A stretch of 64,000 bases of DNA from Echinarachnius parma (lineage: Eukaryota > Echinodermata > Echinoidea > Clypeasteroida > Echinarachniidae), in NCBI GenBank assembly GCA_037951105.1, contig JBAMJV010001315.1, positions 1-64,000 of the forward strand. The letters run 5' to 3'. This document shows positions 50,615-61,960 of this stretch, one piece after another (the stretch's first letter is position 1; each line of letters begins with the position of its first letter). A model generated the notes under the pieces. It saw only the letters and a program-made list of their open reading frames with translations. It had not been told where the DNA came from and did not search any database. The position numbers and the translations under genes are program-made.

Positions 50615-50695
50615 AGTCCTGCCAATGATAAGCTGGGTATAAAGGGGAGGTTAACCCCCTCCCAATGCTCACGCTTTGATGTTCTCTACGGGACT
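50615..50695 (+). promoter_or_regulatory. SECIS element (form II) in the selenoprotein W 3' UTR
   Basis: The non-Watson-Crick quartet is ATGA (50625-50628) opposite TGAT (50677-50680). Helix II pairs AAGCTGGGTAT (50630-50640) with ATGCTCACGCTT (50665-50676), 11 pairs with one bulged C. Unpaired AAA (50641-50643) lies 12 nt above the quartet. An apical mini-stem GGGAGG/CCTCCC (50645-50650 with 50658-50663) makes it form II. Helix I pairs AGTCC (50615-50619) with GGACT (50691-50695). This is the 3' UTR signal that recruits SBP2/eEFSec to recode UGA. It lies 649 nt after the stop. Confidence 0.85.
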
Positions 50696-50908
50696 CTGTG
50701 TGATAGGCTCGTGGTTATTTGATTTTACGTGCAGTATTTTGATTGGTGTTGTTTAATTATATTTGTAAATCATATTGATAATTCTTTAACACAAAATTAA
50801 GCGATTTTACACATAAACTGTTAATGTATTCTCTTTGAGTTGTTGGATTGCAATTTGCATTTTTTTCTCTAAAGTGATGTTCTACTAATTGTTTGTTTTC
50901 CAAGTGTA

Positions 50909-50927
50909 ATTAAAATGTGAAATTAAA
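50909..50927 (+). terminator. Candidate polyadenylation signals ATTAAA (two) beyond the SECIS
   Basis: ATTAAA at 50909-50914 and 50922-50927 lie downstream of the SECIS and would keep it in the mRNA. An AATAAA at 50130-50135 lies upstream; its use would remove the SECIS. Confidence 0.4.
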
Positions 50928-51189
50928 TTTTAGATCAAGAAAGTTTTATCTTTGTACAAGAATAGATTTTTTCGAGTATGTTTGTCACTTCATTTGATCA
51001 GTGTTGTAGCTATAGGGCACTTACCCCAAACTGATTTGATTAAATAGGGATAACAAAAACAGACATAACAACAACCCCAATAATTAGGTGTGACAGTCCC
51101 CCCCCCCCCTGACCCCCCCTGACCCCCCCCCCCCCCCCCCTCCTCCCCATCAGTATGCCCATGTTATGTCACTGTAGGTGATTGTGTGT
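50928..51189. other. Downstream flank of the selenoprotein gene; C runs
   Basis: C runs with CCCCCCTGACC units at 51100-51140. No gene. Confidence 0.5.
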
Positions 51190-51400
51190 AATATTCATGC
51201 GTGTCTGTGTGTGTGTGTGTGTGTTTGTGCGTTTGTGTTTGCGTATATGCGTGTATATAATGCTGTGTGTGTGTGAGTGTGTGCGTGCGTCTGTTTGTGT
51301 TTGCATATATGTGGGTGTATATTTATGTGTGTATGCGTCTGTTTGTGTATGTGGGTGTGTGTGTTTGCGTGTGTGTGTTTTTTGTGTGGGTTGATTGATA
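51190..51400. repeat. (GT)n-rich microsatellite, ~210 bp
   Basis: Imperfect TG/TGTGTT repeats. Cys/Val frames are artefacts. Confidence 0.93.
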
Positions 51401-51519
51401 CATGTATCTTATGTAAAGGCAAGCGCAATTGTTCTCGGTAATCAAACAATTGCTTCCGTTAAGGAGTGGTCACATAGGACACGACTAGACCCACGAATGC
51501 AATACGCATCGGTAAAAAT

Positions 51520-51753
51520 CTATGGCAAGCCGTTTTAACATTTATTCCTATTTCTTGATATAAATAATGGAATTATTGATATCCGTTTATTTCTTGATAT
51601 CAAGTATTACCAATACAGACAAGTAATTCTAGATATCAAGAATGCAATTCTTGATATCAAGAATTCGATTTCTTGATATCAAGTATTAAATTATTGATAT
51701 CAAGATTTAAATTCTTGATATCAAGAAATATGAATAAAAACGGCTTGCCATAG
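51520..51753. mobile_element. Nested TIR element with CTTGATATCAAG palindrome array
   Basis: CTATGGCAAGCCGTTTT and AAAACGGCTTGCCATAG are the inverted ends. The interior is about eight copies of the self-complementary word CTTGATATCAAG, many extended to TTCTTGATATCAAGAA. Confidence 0.85.
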
Positions 51754-51754
51754 A

Positions 51755-51940
51755 CCCAGCTAGCCACCTGAAGTCGGGCCGATGTCGGAAGTTGGTTGCC
51801 GGATGTCGGCATATCGCCGTTGGCTCGAGGTTAAAATGTCCGCCAGCCCAACATCGTCACGACGTCATTTTTGTGATATATTGGCATAACGTCATTTTCC
51901 AAAAATGGCCCAACATCATGTCTTCAGGTGGCTAGCTGGG
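51755..51940. mobile_element. Nested TIR element (CCCAGCTAGCCACCTGAAG ends)
   Basis: CCCAGCTAGCCACCTGAAG and CTTCAGGTGGCTAGCTGGG are perfect 19-bp inverted ends. The interior is rich in GATGTCGG and AACATC words. It abuts the previous element directly. Confidence 0.85.
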
Positions 51941-52013
51941 AGAATTGTCCCAATGCGTACTGAATCCGTGGGTCTAGTCGTGCCGAGTCGTGTCCAATGT
52001 GACCACTCCTTTA

Positions 52014-52901
52014 GACGTCACTCTCGAGGACGTGGGGAACTGATAAAGGTCTACAAATCTCAAATCGTACTATAACCCTCCATAAACTAAAAAAAATAAA
52101 AATAATAATAAACACATGAAGGCTTTCAACATATCTTCACAACTTGCCTTGCCCTAACCCTTATAGGATGTTTATTCAATATATCAAAATAACAGATGTG
52201 GAGGCGGTCGTCGCGTTCATACATACATCCACCATGGTCTCTGTGAACGTTTATCACAAGGGCATCGAGGGTTATTATCATGGACGTGTGACGTCATTAT
52301 TAGATCACATAGGGTAGTAATAGGTAATCCATTTGCAACATATTGCGATATCAAGTGTATTAAGGGCTGATCCGGCAATTAACCCCTCCCCTCCCCCAAA
52401 TGAATGTTTTGTCAACAGGCAATCAGTGTTATTTGTGCTCTGGTAATAACTTTATGAACCAGAGCTCTATAACACTTTGAAGTAAAATTAATTTGGATGG
52501 GCATATCTGAGCCATACATTACATAATCAATTGAGTTTCGGTATTTGGTCATTATTTTTGACGCTCTCTCTTAAAATGAGGTTCAAATTTGAAATTTCTC
52601 AAAACATGTTTATGACGTCATAGATGACGTCAAAGACTGCATGTGACGTAAATCACTTTTTTGGAGTATGAAACGTCGACGCCAAAAAGTTGCATGCAAT
52701 ATACCTTTTTTTGCCCAACTAAAGGATTTATTTGGGAAAAAGGTGTGGTATATCAATATAGGCATATTCAAAGCTACAAACCTGAATCAAAGCCGGGATT
52801 TCACCATACCTTTAAATTATCTTTAGGTATAGAGCCCAGTTTATAGCTTCTGACTATACGATCAATGAAAAGGGTTTGGTTGGAACGTCCCCTATTTAAG
52901 G
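52014..52901. other. No recognisable gene
   Basis: Contains ATGACGTCATAGATGACGTC palindromes near 52611. A 61-codon frame at 52661-52846 has no recognisable domain. Confidence 0.45.
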
Positions 52902-52972
52902 GTCTTTGTGGCTCGATGGTTGAGCAACTGTCTAGCAATACGGAGGACTCGGGTTCGATTCCCTACAAGGCC
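52902..52972 (+). tRNA. tRNA-like sequence, probably a tRNA-derived remnant
   Basis: Acceptor strands GTCTTTG/CAAGGCC pair at 6 of 7 positions. The D-stem GCTC/GAGC is perfect. TGGCTCGATGG fits the A box and GGTTCGATTCC is a perfect B box. The anticodon arm closes (CTGT/ACGG) only with an 8-nt loop CTAGCAAT, one base too many, and the T-stem has a mismatch. The second B-box copy at 28.4 kb suggests a tRNA-derived SINE rather than a working tRNA. Confidence 0.4.
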
Positions 52973-53399
52973 TATTTTTCTTCGCTCAATTTCATTCAAG
53001 CTTTTATTGAATATAAAACTTCATGCTCGTGTATAAAAATATATCTAATTTAATAAATAAATCTAAAATAATTGGTTTAGTACAAACAAAAACCTAAACC
53101 ATTATTTTTGCACCTGCATTTATTATACGGGCAGGAAATCATGAATTTATGGTTTTAACATAATGGTTTATTTATGTAATAATACTGAGATACAATTGAT
53201 CCAATCGACAGCCGAGCCTTTTTAAGGATTATGTTTCGGCTGACTACCATGGCCTGACATATTATATATTATATTCCACATACTAAGAATCTTGCTCTAC
53301 GATTGGTCAAAAGTTAATCACGTGATGAAATATAGTTTTGCCCATTCGTTACACTCTGTAGATATCTTGGGTGAAAGTGCGTTGCACTCACTAGATAAA
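52973..53399. other. No recognisable gene
   Basis: AT-rich, unassigned. Short inverted words (AAACCATTATTTTT, 53095-53108, against the AACATAATGGTTTATT region, 53156-53171) hint at a small foldback. Confidence 0.4.
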
Positions 53400-53700
53400 A
53401 AGTACTATCTACACTCCGCGGTTGCATGCCATTGAATTGAATACCAATAAGTGGCGCGATAACTCTATGCGCGCGGTTGCATTGAATTGCTGTGGAGAGT
53501 GTGTATTCACATTCCGCACTATTCAGCAGACCATACATAGAAGACGACTCCAACACTGCCGTTGTATTGTAGGTATGGTAGTACCGGGTACGGTACCGTC
53601 TGCTTCATTTAATACGGGATTTGAATAACCACACACTGCATGCAAAATGCACGGTCAATTCAATGCAACCGCGGATGTGTGTGTGTTGCGCGAATTACAA
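53400..53700. mobile_element. TIR element around CCGCGGTTGCAT words
   Basis: CACTCCGCGGTTGCATG plus CCATTGAATTGA at the left is mirrored by TCAATTCAATGCAACCGCGG at the right. A further GCGGTTGCATTGAATTG copy lies inside at 53464. Exact ends are not defined. Confidence 0.6.
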
Positions 53701-54055
53701 AAGAATGTAATGCGTACTTTGCAATATGTATCGTACACCGCTTGCCATGACTCTGACGTTTAGACTTTAGAACGTTGACTTATGAACTGTTTTAGTGTTT
53801 CATCATCATTGATTACAATTTTCTTGGAGTCTGACTTGGAGTTGGAGTTCACTTTCATTTTATATTGGAATAGCCATTGTTGGTAAGTAGATCAAAGTCT
53901 AGTAGTGCCGGTAACTGTAGTGTTACTGTTAGTGTTGTTAGAACTAGTCTAGGCCTAGACATTAAAAACAGTTTAAGTTGTCTTTCTCGTAGACCTAGCT
54001 ACCAGTGAAATGTTTCCAATGTAGAATATAAAGCAAATAATCACCTTTTGGTTTC
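53701..54055. other. No recognisable gene
   Basis: Unassigned. A GTAAGT donor-like site near 53882 has no convincing exon before it. Confidence 0.4.
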
Positions 54056-54176
54056 AGGCAATGGCAAACCATCACTTCCTCGGCAATCTGAATGTATACG
54101 CTATCTTTCCTCAGCTTCGCTTCGGAAAGATAGCTACATCCAGATTGCCTCGGAAGTGATAGATTGTGCCATTGCC
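54056..54176. mobile_element. ~120-bp foldback
   Basis: GGCAATGGCA at the left and TGCCATTGCC at the right, with CGGCAATCTG/CAGATTGCC and GCTATCTTTCC/GGAAAGATAGC inside, closing on a loop of about 13 bp. Confidence 0.85.
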
Positions 54177-54274
54177 TTCACCAACGGTAATTATTTGCTT
54201 ATTATATCCCTCATCCAAATCTCCTTGCTCGGATGATCGCCGAGGCATGATAGTACCTTCGCAGATGGGGTGGG

Positions 54275-54720
54275 CTCGCTAGTCATAAGGACCGCTAGTC
54301 ATAAGGACCGCTATTCATAACGTGTAACTTCCTATACGTGAAGGACCGCTATTCATAATACGAAAAGGGGGTCGCTATTCATAAAGGCATAAGGACCGTT
54401 ATTCATAAGGACCGCTATTCATAATGTGAGATGAGGGTCGCTATTCATAAAACACATTGAGGGTGATTAATCATAAGGACCGCTATTCATAATACAAAAT
54501 CGGGGTCACTATTCTTAAACATGAAGAAGGGGCGCTAGTCATAATTTATATTGGGGGCGACTACTCATAAGGACCGCTATTCATAATATGAAAATAGGGT
54601 CGCTATACATAAAATTGAATGAGGGTCGCTAGTCATAATACGAGGAGAGGACCGCTATTCATAATACGGAATGAGGACCGCTTGTCATAATGCAGGAAGG
54701 GGACCGATATTCAAAAACTG
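54275..54720 (+). repeat. Spaced array of AGGACCGCTATTCATAA words (~19 copies)
   Basis: About 19 copies of GGACCGCTATTCATAA and variants (GGGTCGCTATTCATAA, GCGCTAGTCATAA). Some are immediately adjacent and others are separated by 10-20 bp of differing sequence. The spacing is irregular. The last copies run into the first triplication unit. Confidence 0.9.
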
Positions 54721-56692
54721 CCGTTCCATAGACCCCCGGAATGACTTGGTTAGGTATACTTCTAGCGCCACGGTCCATTAGTTCTTCTTCTAGTCGGCTA
54801 CTTCTGTCCCGTGGACCATGCACCATTTGAGGGTTTCCGTATGTCTTTGGTAGATCCAAGTCCATGTATTTGTATAGTTTAAGTCTGCTCCTTAGAACCC
54901 TCCCGTAAAGACCCTAAGTTTATGATAGTATAGTCAGCTCTCATCCCCATTTCAGAGGCACACCCCCGTCAAAAAACAAACAAGAGTTGGACCCAGTGGC
55001 GTAGCTACGGGGGGGGGGGGGGGGGGGGGGCACGGGGGAGGGACACGTGCCCGCCCAATCGTTTGGCAAAAAAAAACAAAAAACAAAAATGACGACCCGA
55101 CATTAAGCCAAACGTGTCTATATATATCATTCATTATTATCATGTTTGATTTAATGTGTTATGATAATCATGTTATCAACGATGATAAAGAAGAACATAG
55201 CAGTCGCTCCCTAGTACTATAGCAATAGCGCACCTATATATCAGTTTGAAGAATCATTCCAATATAGCAAATATATGCAAATGTTCAGTCCCATGCTCAC
55301 CGCATATCAGAAGACACAGAGCGCGTATAGACCTAACAAACTTCCTATAGCGCATGGTAAATCGTTTATCATACCAAGGGACTTTTTAGGATCTTCAATC
55401 TGCCTCCCGCTTTTATAGATAATTTTGACCATTTGACGCCTTCATGCAGGCTATCAAGGCGCATAGCTGCACTACGTAGTCCTAAATGTCTAGGTAAAGA
55501 CAAACTTCCTTTACTAATTTCTTTGCTCCAAATGCACCCGTTCCATTAATTCATGATGAATATCTAGGTATATTGTTGATGATCATGATTAAAGGAGCAC
55601 CAGTCATCTTCTCCAGAGACGATATCTGCATCAGTTGAGCATAGGCCTACTGAAACTAATTCAAGGGACCCGAGCATATTATTTGCCCCCCCCCCCCCAA
55701 TAATTCCGAAAATGAGGAAGAAAAAAATCGAGTGATAATATAATGCCAAAGAGGGGAAAGACACATTTAGTTAATAATCTTCAAAATAGCTGGGTTTTTT
55801 GTTTGAAAAGGACTGTAGATCTCAATTTTTGCCGCGTGCTTCGCGCGCATATACTATTTCTCATCAAGTTTCATTTTGGTTGCGGAAACTCATCTTTCGA
55901 ACTGTGTTGGGCAGTGTAATTTCTCAAACGAATATGTTTGGTTCCATATTCATAAACTTAACGTAACATACATAACGTAAAATTTCTGTCTTAGGTGTGC
56001 ACCAAATCGCACAATTTCACGCCCCAAAATACGAAAGCTCCATACTTTACAATGCTGTATTTTGGCTTGAACAAGCTGAACAGCTAAATTATATTAATTC
56101 TAAGACATCAAAACACAGAAAATACAATAGAAAATAACCAAAAATAAAATGAACAAAAAGCGAAAATGTCGAGTCCAAGAAGTGTAGCCTTTGTACAGAG
56201 TGAATTCTAAATTATCTTATCTGCTGCCTATGCTAATATCAGAGGTATACATAGTCTGATTATTATCCGTTACATACACATCCGGTATATTTCACTAGTT
56301 GCAGTTTCATTTGCAGGTTTATTAATCATATTAAATATCGCGTGACTGCCTGTTACCAGTTTGGTGAAGTATGTGATAAATATGTTGACTGTTCGTGCTC
56401 AGTATCTTCGGTGATTAATGTTAAAGGGGTAGTTTAGTTTTGGTAGAGAGGGGGCTGCACATCACAATTTTGTTGTGAGGTAATGAAAAACTGAGTGTCG
56501 AATTTGAGAGAACATTCAGTTTTAATGGCAGAATAAACTTTATTTGGTCAAAATCGACCAAGAAACAGCTGAAATATCAATAAATATATCCGATCTAATA
56601 ATTATTTGGGGCCCAATAATTAGATGATATTTAAAAAAAAAATGAAAAAATGCTTGCACTTAAAAAAAAAAATTCAAAAGCATTTCTTAAAT
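54684..56692. repeat. Tandem 2.0-kb triplication, unit 1
   Basis: Starts GTCATAATGCAGGAAGGGG. It contains family C, an hAT-like CAGTGGCGTAGCTACGGGG left end, about 1 kb of unique sequence, family B, and half of MITE family A from TTAA at 56421. It lacks the 16-bp GCGAGGATCGACGCTC block present in the other two units. Confidence 0.92.
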
Positions 56693-58708
56693 GTCATAAT
56701 GCAGGAAGGGGACCGATATTCAAAAACTGCCGTTCCATAGACCCCCGGAATGACTTGGTTAGGTATACTTCTAGCGCCACGGTCCATTAGTTCTTCTTCT
56801 AGTCGGCTACTTCTGTCCCGTGGACCATGCACCATTTGAGGGTTTCCGTATGTCTTTGGTAGATCCAAGTCCATGTATTTGTATAGTTTAAGTCTGCTCC
56901 TTAGAACCCTCCCGTAAAGACCCTAAGTTTATGATAGTATAGTCAGCTCTCATCCCCATTTCAGAGGCACACCCCCGTCAAAAAACAAACAAGAGTTGGA
57001 CCCAGTGGCGTAGCTACGGGGGGGGGGGGGAGCACGGGGGAGGGACACGTGCCCGCCCAATCGTTTGGCAAAAAAAACAAACAAAAAAAATGACGACCCG
57101 ACATTAAGCCAAACGTGTCTATATACATCATTCATTATTATCATGTTTGATTTAATGTGTTATGATAATCATGTTATCAACGATGATAAAGAAGAACATA
57201 GCAGTCGCTCCCTAGTACTATAGCAATAGCGCACCTATATATCAGTTTGAAGAATCATTCCAATATAGCAAATATATGCAAATGTTCAGTCCCATGCGCG
57301 AGGATCGACGCTCACCGCATATCAGAAGACACAGAGCGCGTATAGACCTAACAAACTTCCTATAGCGCATGGTAAATCGTTTATCATACCAAGGGACTTT
57401 TTAGGATCTTCAATCTGCCTCCCGCTTTTATAGATAATTTTGACCATTTGACGCCTTCATGCAGGCTATCAAGGCGCATAGCTGCACTACGTAGTCCTAA
57501 ATGTCTAGGTAAAGACAAACTTCCTTTACTAATTTCTTTGCTCCAAATGCACCCGTTCCATTAATTCATGATGAATATCTAGGCATATTGTTGATGATCA
57601 TGATTAAAGGAGCACCAGTCATCTTCTCCAGAGACGATATCTGCATCAGTTGAGCATAGGCCTACTGAAACTAATTCAAGGGACCCGAGCATATTATTTG
57701 CCCCCCCCCTCCCCCAATAATTCCGAAAATGAGGAAGAAAAAAATCGAGTGATAATATAATGCCAAAGAGGGGAAAGACACATTTAGTTAATAATCTTCA
57801 AAATAACTGGGTTTTTTGTTTGAAAAGGACTGTAGATCTCAATTTTTGCCGCGTGCTTCGCGCGCATATACTATTTCTCATCAAGTTTCATTTTGGTTGC
57901 GGAAACTCATCTTTCGAACTGTGTTGGGCAGTGTAATTTCTCAAACGAATATGTTGGTTCCATATTCATATACTTAACGTAACATACATAACGTAAAATT
58001 TCTGTCTTAGGTGTGCACCAAATCGCACAATTTTCACGCCCCAAAATACGAAAGCTCCATACTTTACAATGCTGTATTTTGGCTTGAACAAGCTGAACAG
58101 CTAAATTAAATTAATTCTAAGACATCAAAACACAGAAAATACAATAGAAAATAACCAAAAATAAAATGAACAAAAAGCGAAAATGTCGAGTCCAAGAAGT
58201 GTAACCTTTGTACAGAGTGAATTCTACATTATCTTATCTGCTGCCTATGCTAATATCAGAGGTATACATAGTCTGATTATTATCCGTTACATACACATCC
58301 GGTATATTTCACTAGTTGCAGTTTCATTTGCAGGTTTATTAATCATATTAAATATCGCGTGACTGCCTGTTACCAGTTTGGTGAAGTATGTGATAAATAT
58401 GTTGACTGTTCGTGCTCAGTATCTTCGGTGATTAATGTTAAAGGGGTAGTTTAGTTTTGGTAGAGAGGGGGCTGCACATCACAATTTTGTTGTGAGGTAA
58501 TGAAAAACTGAGTGTCGAATTTGAGAGAACATTCAATTTTAATGGCAGAATAAACTTTATTTGGTCAAAATCGACCAAGAAACGGCTGAAATATCAATAA
58601 ATATATCCGATCTAATAATTATTTGGGGCCCAATAATTAGATGATATTTAAAAAAAAATGAAAAAATGCTTGCACTTTAAAAAAAAAATTCAAAAGCATT
58701 TCTTAAAT
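56693..58708. repeat. Tandem 2.0-kb triplication, unit 2
   Basis: Same structure as unit 1, 2,016 bp. It shares GTAACCTTTG and the GCGAGGATCGACGCTC block with unit 3 against unit 1, so units 2 and 3 are the closer pair. Confidence 0.93.
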
Positions 58709-60455
58709 GTCATAATGCAGGAAGGGGGACCGATATTCAAAAACTGCCGTTCCATAGACCCCCGGAATGACTTGGTTAGGTATACTTCTTCTAGCGCCAC
58801 GGTCCATTAGTTCTTCTTCTAGTCGGCTACTTCTGTCCGTGGACCCATGCACCATTTGAGGGTTTCCGTATGTCTTTGGTAGATCCAAGTCCATGTATTT
58901 GTATAGTTTAAGTCTGCTCCTTAGAACCCTCCCGTAAAGACCCTAAGTTTATGATAGTATAGTCAGCTCTCATCCCCATTTCAGAGGCACACCCCCGTCA
59001 AAAAACAAACAAGAGTTGGACCCAGTGGCGTAGCTACGGGGGGGGGGGGGGGAGCACGGGGGAGGGACACGTGCCCGCCCAATCGTTTGGCAAAAAAAAC
59101 AAACAAAAAAAATGACGACCCGACATTAAGCCAAACGTGTCTATATACATCATTCATTATTATCATGTTTGATTTAATGTGTTATGATAATCATGTTATC
59201 AACGATGATAAAGAAGAACATAGCAGTCGCTCCCTAGTACTATAGCAATAGCGCACCTATATATCAGTTTGAAGAATCATTCCAATATAGCAAATATATG
59301 CAAATGTTCAGTCCCATGCGCGAGGATCGACGCTCACCGCATATCAGAAGACACAGAGCGCGTATAGACCTAACAAACTTCCTATAGCGCATGGTAAATC
59401 GTTTATCATACCAAGGGACTTTTTAGGATCTTCAATCTGCCTCCCGCTTTTATAGATAATTTTGACCATTTGACGCCTTCATGCAGGCTATCAAGGCGCA
59501 TAGCTGCACTACGTAGTCCTAAATGTCTAGGTAAAGACAAACTTCCTTTACTAATTTCTTTGCTCCAAATGCACCCGTTCCATTAATTCATGATGAATAT
59601 CTAGGCATATTGTTGATGATCATGATTAAAGGAGCACCAGTCATCTTCTCCAGAGACGATATCTGCATCAGTTGAGCATAGGCCTACTGAAACTAATTCA
59701 AGGGACCCGAGCATATTATTTGCCCCCCCCCCCCCCCCAATAATTCCGAAAATGAGGAAGAAAAAAATCGAGTGATAATATAATGCCAAAGAGGGGAAAG
59801 ACACATTTAGTTAATAATCTTCAAAATAACTGGGTTTTTTGTTTGAAAAGGACTGTAGATCTCAATTTTTGCCGCGTGCTTCGCGCGCATATACTATTTC
59901 TCATCAAGTTTCATTTTGGTTGCGGAAACTCATCTTTCGAACTGTGTTGGGCAGTGTAATTTCTCAAACGAATATGTTTGGTTCCATATTCATATACTTA
60001 ACGTAACATACATAACGTAAAATTTCTGTCTTAGGTGTGCACCAAATCGCACAATTTCACGCCCCAAAATACGAAAGCTCCATACTTTACAATGCTGTAT
60101 TTTGGCTTGAACAAGCTGAACAGCTAAATTAAATTAATTCTAAGACATCAAAACACAGAAAATACAATAGAAAATAACCAAAAATAAAATGAACAAAAAG
60201 CGAAAATGTCGAGTCCAAGAAGTGTAACCTTTGTACAGAGTGAATTCTACATTATCTTATCTGCTGCCTATGCTAATATCAGAGGTATACATAGTCTGAT
60301 TATTATCCGTTACATACACATCCGGTATATTTCACTAGTTGCAGTTTCATTTGCAGGTTTATTAATCATATTAAATATCGCGTGACTGCCTGTTACCAGT
60401 TTGGTGAAGTATGTGATAAATGTGTTGACTGTTCCTGCTCAGTATCGGTGATTAA
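58709..60455. repeat. Tandem 2.0-kb triplication, unit 3 (truncated)
   Basis: Matches units 1-2 up to family B and then continues into ordinary family-B sequence (GTTAAGCACACACTCCAG) instead of the MITE-A half. The array therefore ends where the MITE insertion lies in the other units. Confidence 0.92.
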
Positions 60456-60996
60456 TGTTAAGCACACACTCCAGAAAATGGGCTATCACTATTTGCAGTA
60501 CGATTATATAAAACTGTAAATGAATCATAATAAGTGAAAATTTTACTCAATAACTAAAAGATTATACCACAATAGGGGCAACGGTTTTTTGAACCAAAAG
60601 GTTTATTAATCTTATTAAATATCGCGTCACATAAGAAGTTTGTGATAAGTATGTTGACTGTTCGTGCTCGGTATCGGTGATTAATGTTAAGCACACACTC
60701 CAGAAATGGGCCTATATAATTATGCAGATTTAGTTCCATTGAATGATACAAAGTACAAAGTACTAAAATATGTAAAATCGTACTTGCATCATTATTATAT
60801 ATATCAAACATGGTTCTATAGGGTCCCTTTTGCTACAAGCTTAATTCTTTTTTTTTTTTTATTAAACATCGTGTACTACCCGACACCAATTTTGTGAAAT
60901 CTTCACTGATTTGTGTGCTTTGATATTCGCGCTTTGATACTTGAGTTTATTCCAACAATGCTGATCAATTAAACTAAAAAAAAACCTAAGTCCCCC
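60456..60996 (+). repeat. Continuation of repeat family B with a partial internal duplication
   Basis: GATTAATGTTAAGCACACAC occurs at about 60449 and again at about 60677. GGGGCAACGGTTTTTTGAAC matches 33297-33316. No gene. Confidence 0.7.
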
Positions 60997-61391
60997 TTAA
61001 AGGGACTTAGTAACATTGTCCAAATCCTTAAAATAACATTTTAATTCTAGCGGTTGCCTCATATCTTGTTGTATTCGTATAAACAATAGAATCATGGGAC
61101 GGGTTTCGGTTTTTCAAATATCCATTTGGTTACAAAGATATGTACGATCGAAGTAGTCAGATAAGAAAAACTTCGGGCGAGTTGTTCATCCCTGTACAAA
61201 GTGAATGCAGTGAGTTAGTGAATATCACCCACTATCACTTTGCATTTTCGCTCATTACTTGGCCATGCAATGTCCATTTGACTTGAAATGTTCACACAAT
61301 ACCCTGTGGACATATGAGATAACAACAATATACATTGCATTAACTATTCATTACTTTTTGCACATGTCAACAAAGTTACTAGATCCCTTTT
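60997..61391. mobile_element. TTAA-flanked MITE family S, copy 2
   Basis: TTAAAGGGACTTAGTAACAT mirrors ACAAAGTTACTAGATCCCTTTTA. The right part matches 2725-3243 (AAAGATATGTACGATCGAAG, CATGCAATGTCCATTTGAC). About 125 bp shorter than copy 1, mainly in the left half. Confidence 0.78.
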
Positions 61392-61534
61392 ATCAAATAA
61401 AATAACTGTTTAACCCTAAACGGGCCGGGTTATTTGAGGTCTTCAGCAGGCCGGGGGGGGGGGGGGCATTATGCCCCCCCCCCCCCTAAGATCGCCGCGA
61501 AAATATGCACGCATGATAAGTGAAGGGTGACACG

Positions 61535-61960
61535 ACATATGCTCCGCCGACATATGCTCCGCCGACAATTGCTCCGAAAAATGCGACAAATGCTCCGCGA
61601 TATTTGCTCCGCCGACATTTGCTCCGCCGACAATTACTCCGCCGACATTTGCTCCGCCGACAAATGCTCCACCGACATTTGCTCCGTCGACAAATGCTCC
61701 GCCGACATTTGCTCCGCCGACAAATGCTCCGCCGACATTTGCTCCGCCGACAATTGCTCCGCCGACAAATGCTCCGAAGATGCGACAATTGCTCCGCCGA
61801 CATTTGCTCCGCCGACAATTGCTCCGCCGAAAATGCTTCGAATATGCGACAATTGCTTAGCCGACAATTGTTCCGCCGAAATATGCTCCGGAGATAAGAC
61901 ATTTGCTCCAGTGACAATTGCTCCGCAGAAATATATATGCTCTGAAGATGACAGTACTTC
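61535..61960 (+). repeat. Tandem array of TGCTCCGCCGACAAT (15 bp), left arm
   Basis: About 25 units of GCTCCGCCGACA followed by ATT, TTT, AAT or TAT, decaying rightwards. Because the period is a multiple of three, all frames remain open as Ala-Pro-Pro-Thr, Cys-Ser-Ala-Asp or Leu-Arg-Arg repeats; these are not genes. Confidence 0.95.

Larger units (their letters stand above)
51462..52010. mobile_element. PIF/Harbinger-type MITE containing two further insertions
   Basis: AGGAGTGGTCACATAGGACA is mirrored by TGTCCAATGTGACCACTCCT; TTA occurs at both flanks (51459-51461 and 52011-52013), the 3-bp duplication expected for PIF/Harbinger. A second inverted block (GACACGACTAGACCCACG) follows. The interior is occupied by the elements at 51520-51753 and 51755-51940. 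Confidence 0.8.

Noticed and set aside
54275-54720. CRISPR array
   Set aside because: Repeats and spacers are irregular in length, some repeats are adjacent, and the context is a eukaryotic genome without cas genes.
54659-54865. Repeated 63-68-codon frame starting MDLDLPKTYGNPQMVHG
   Set aside because: It occurs once per triplication unit and lies in repeat family C, with no domain and with frame differences between copies.
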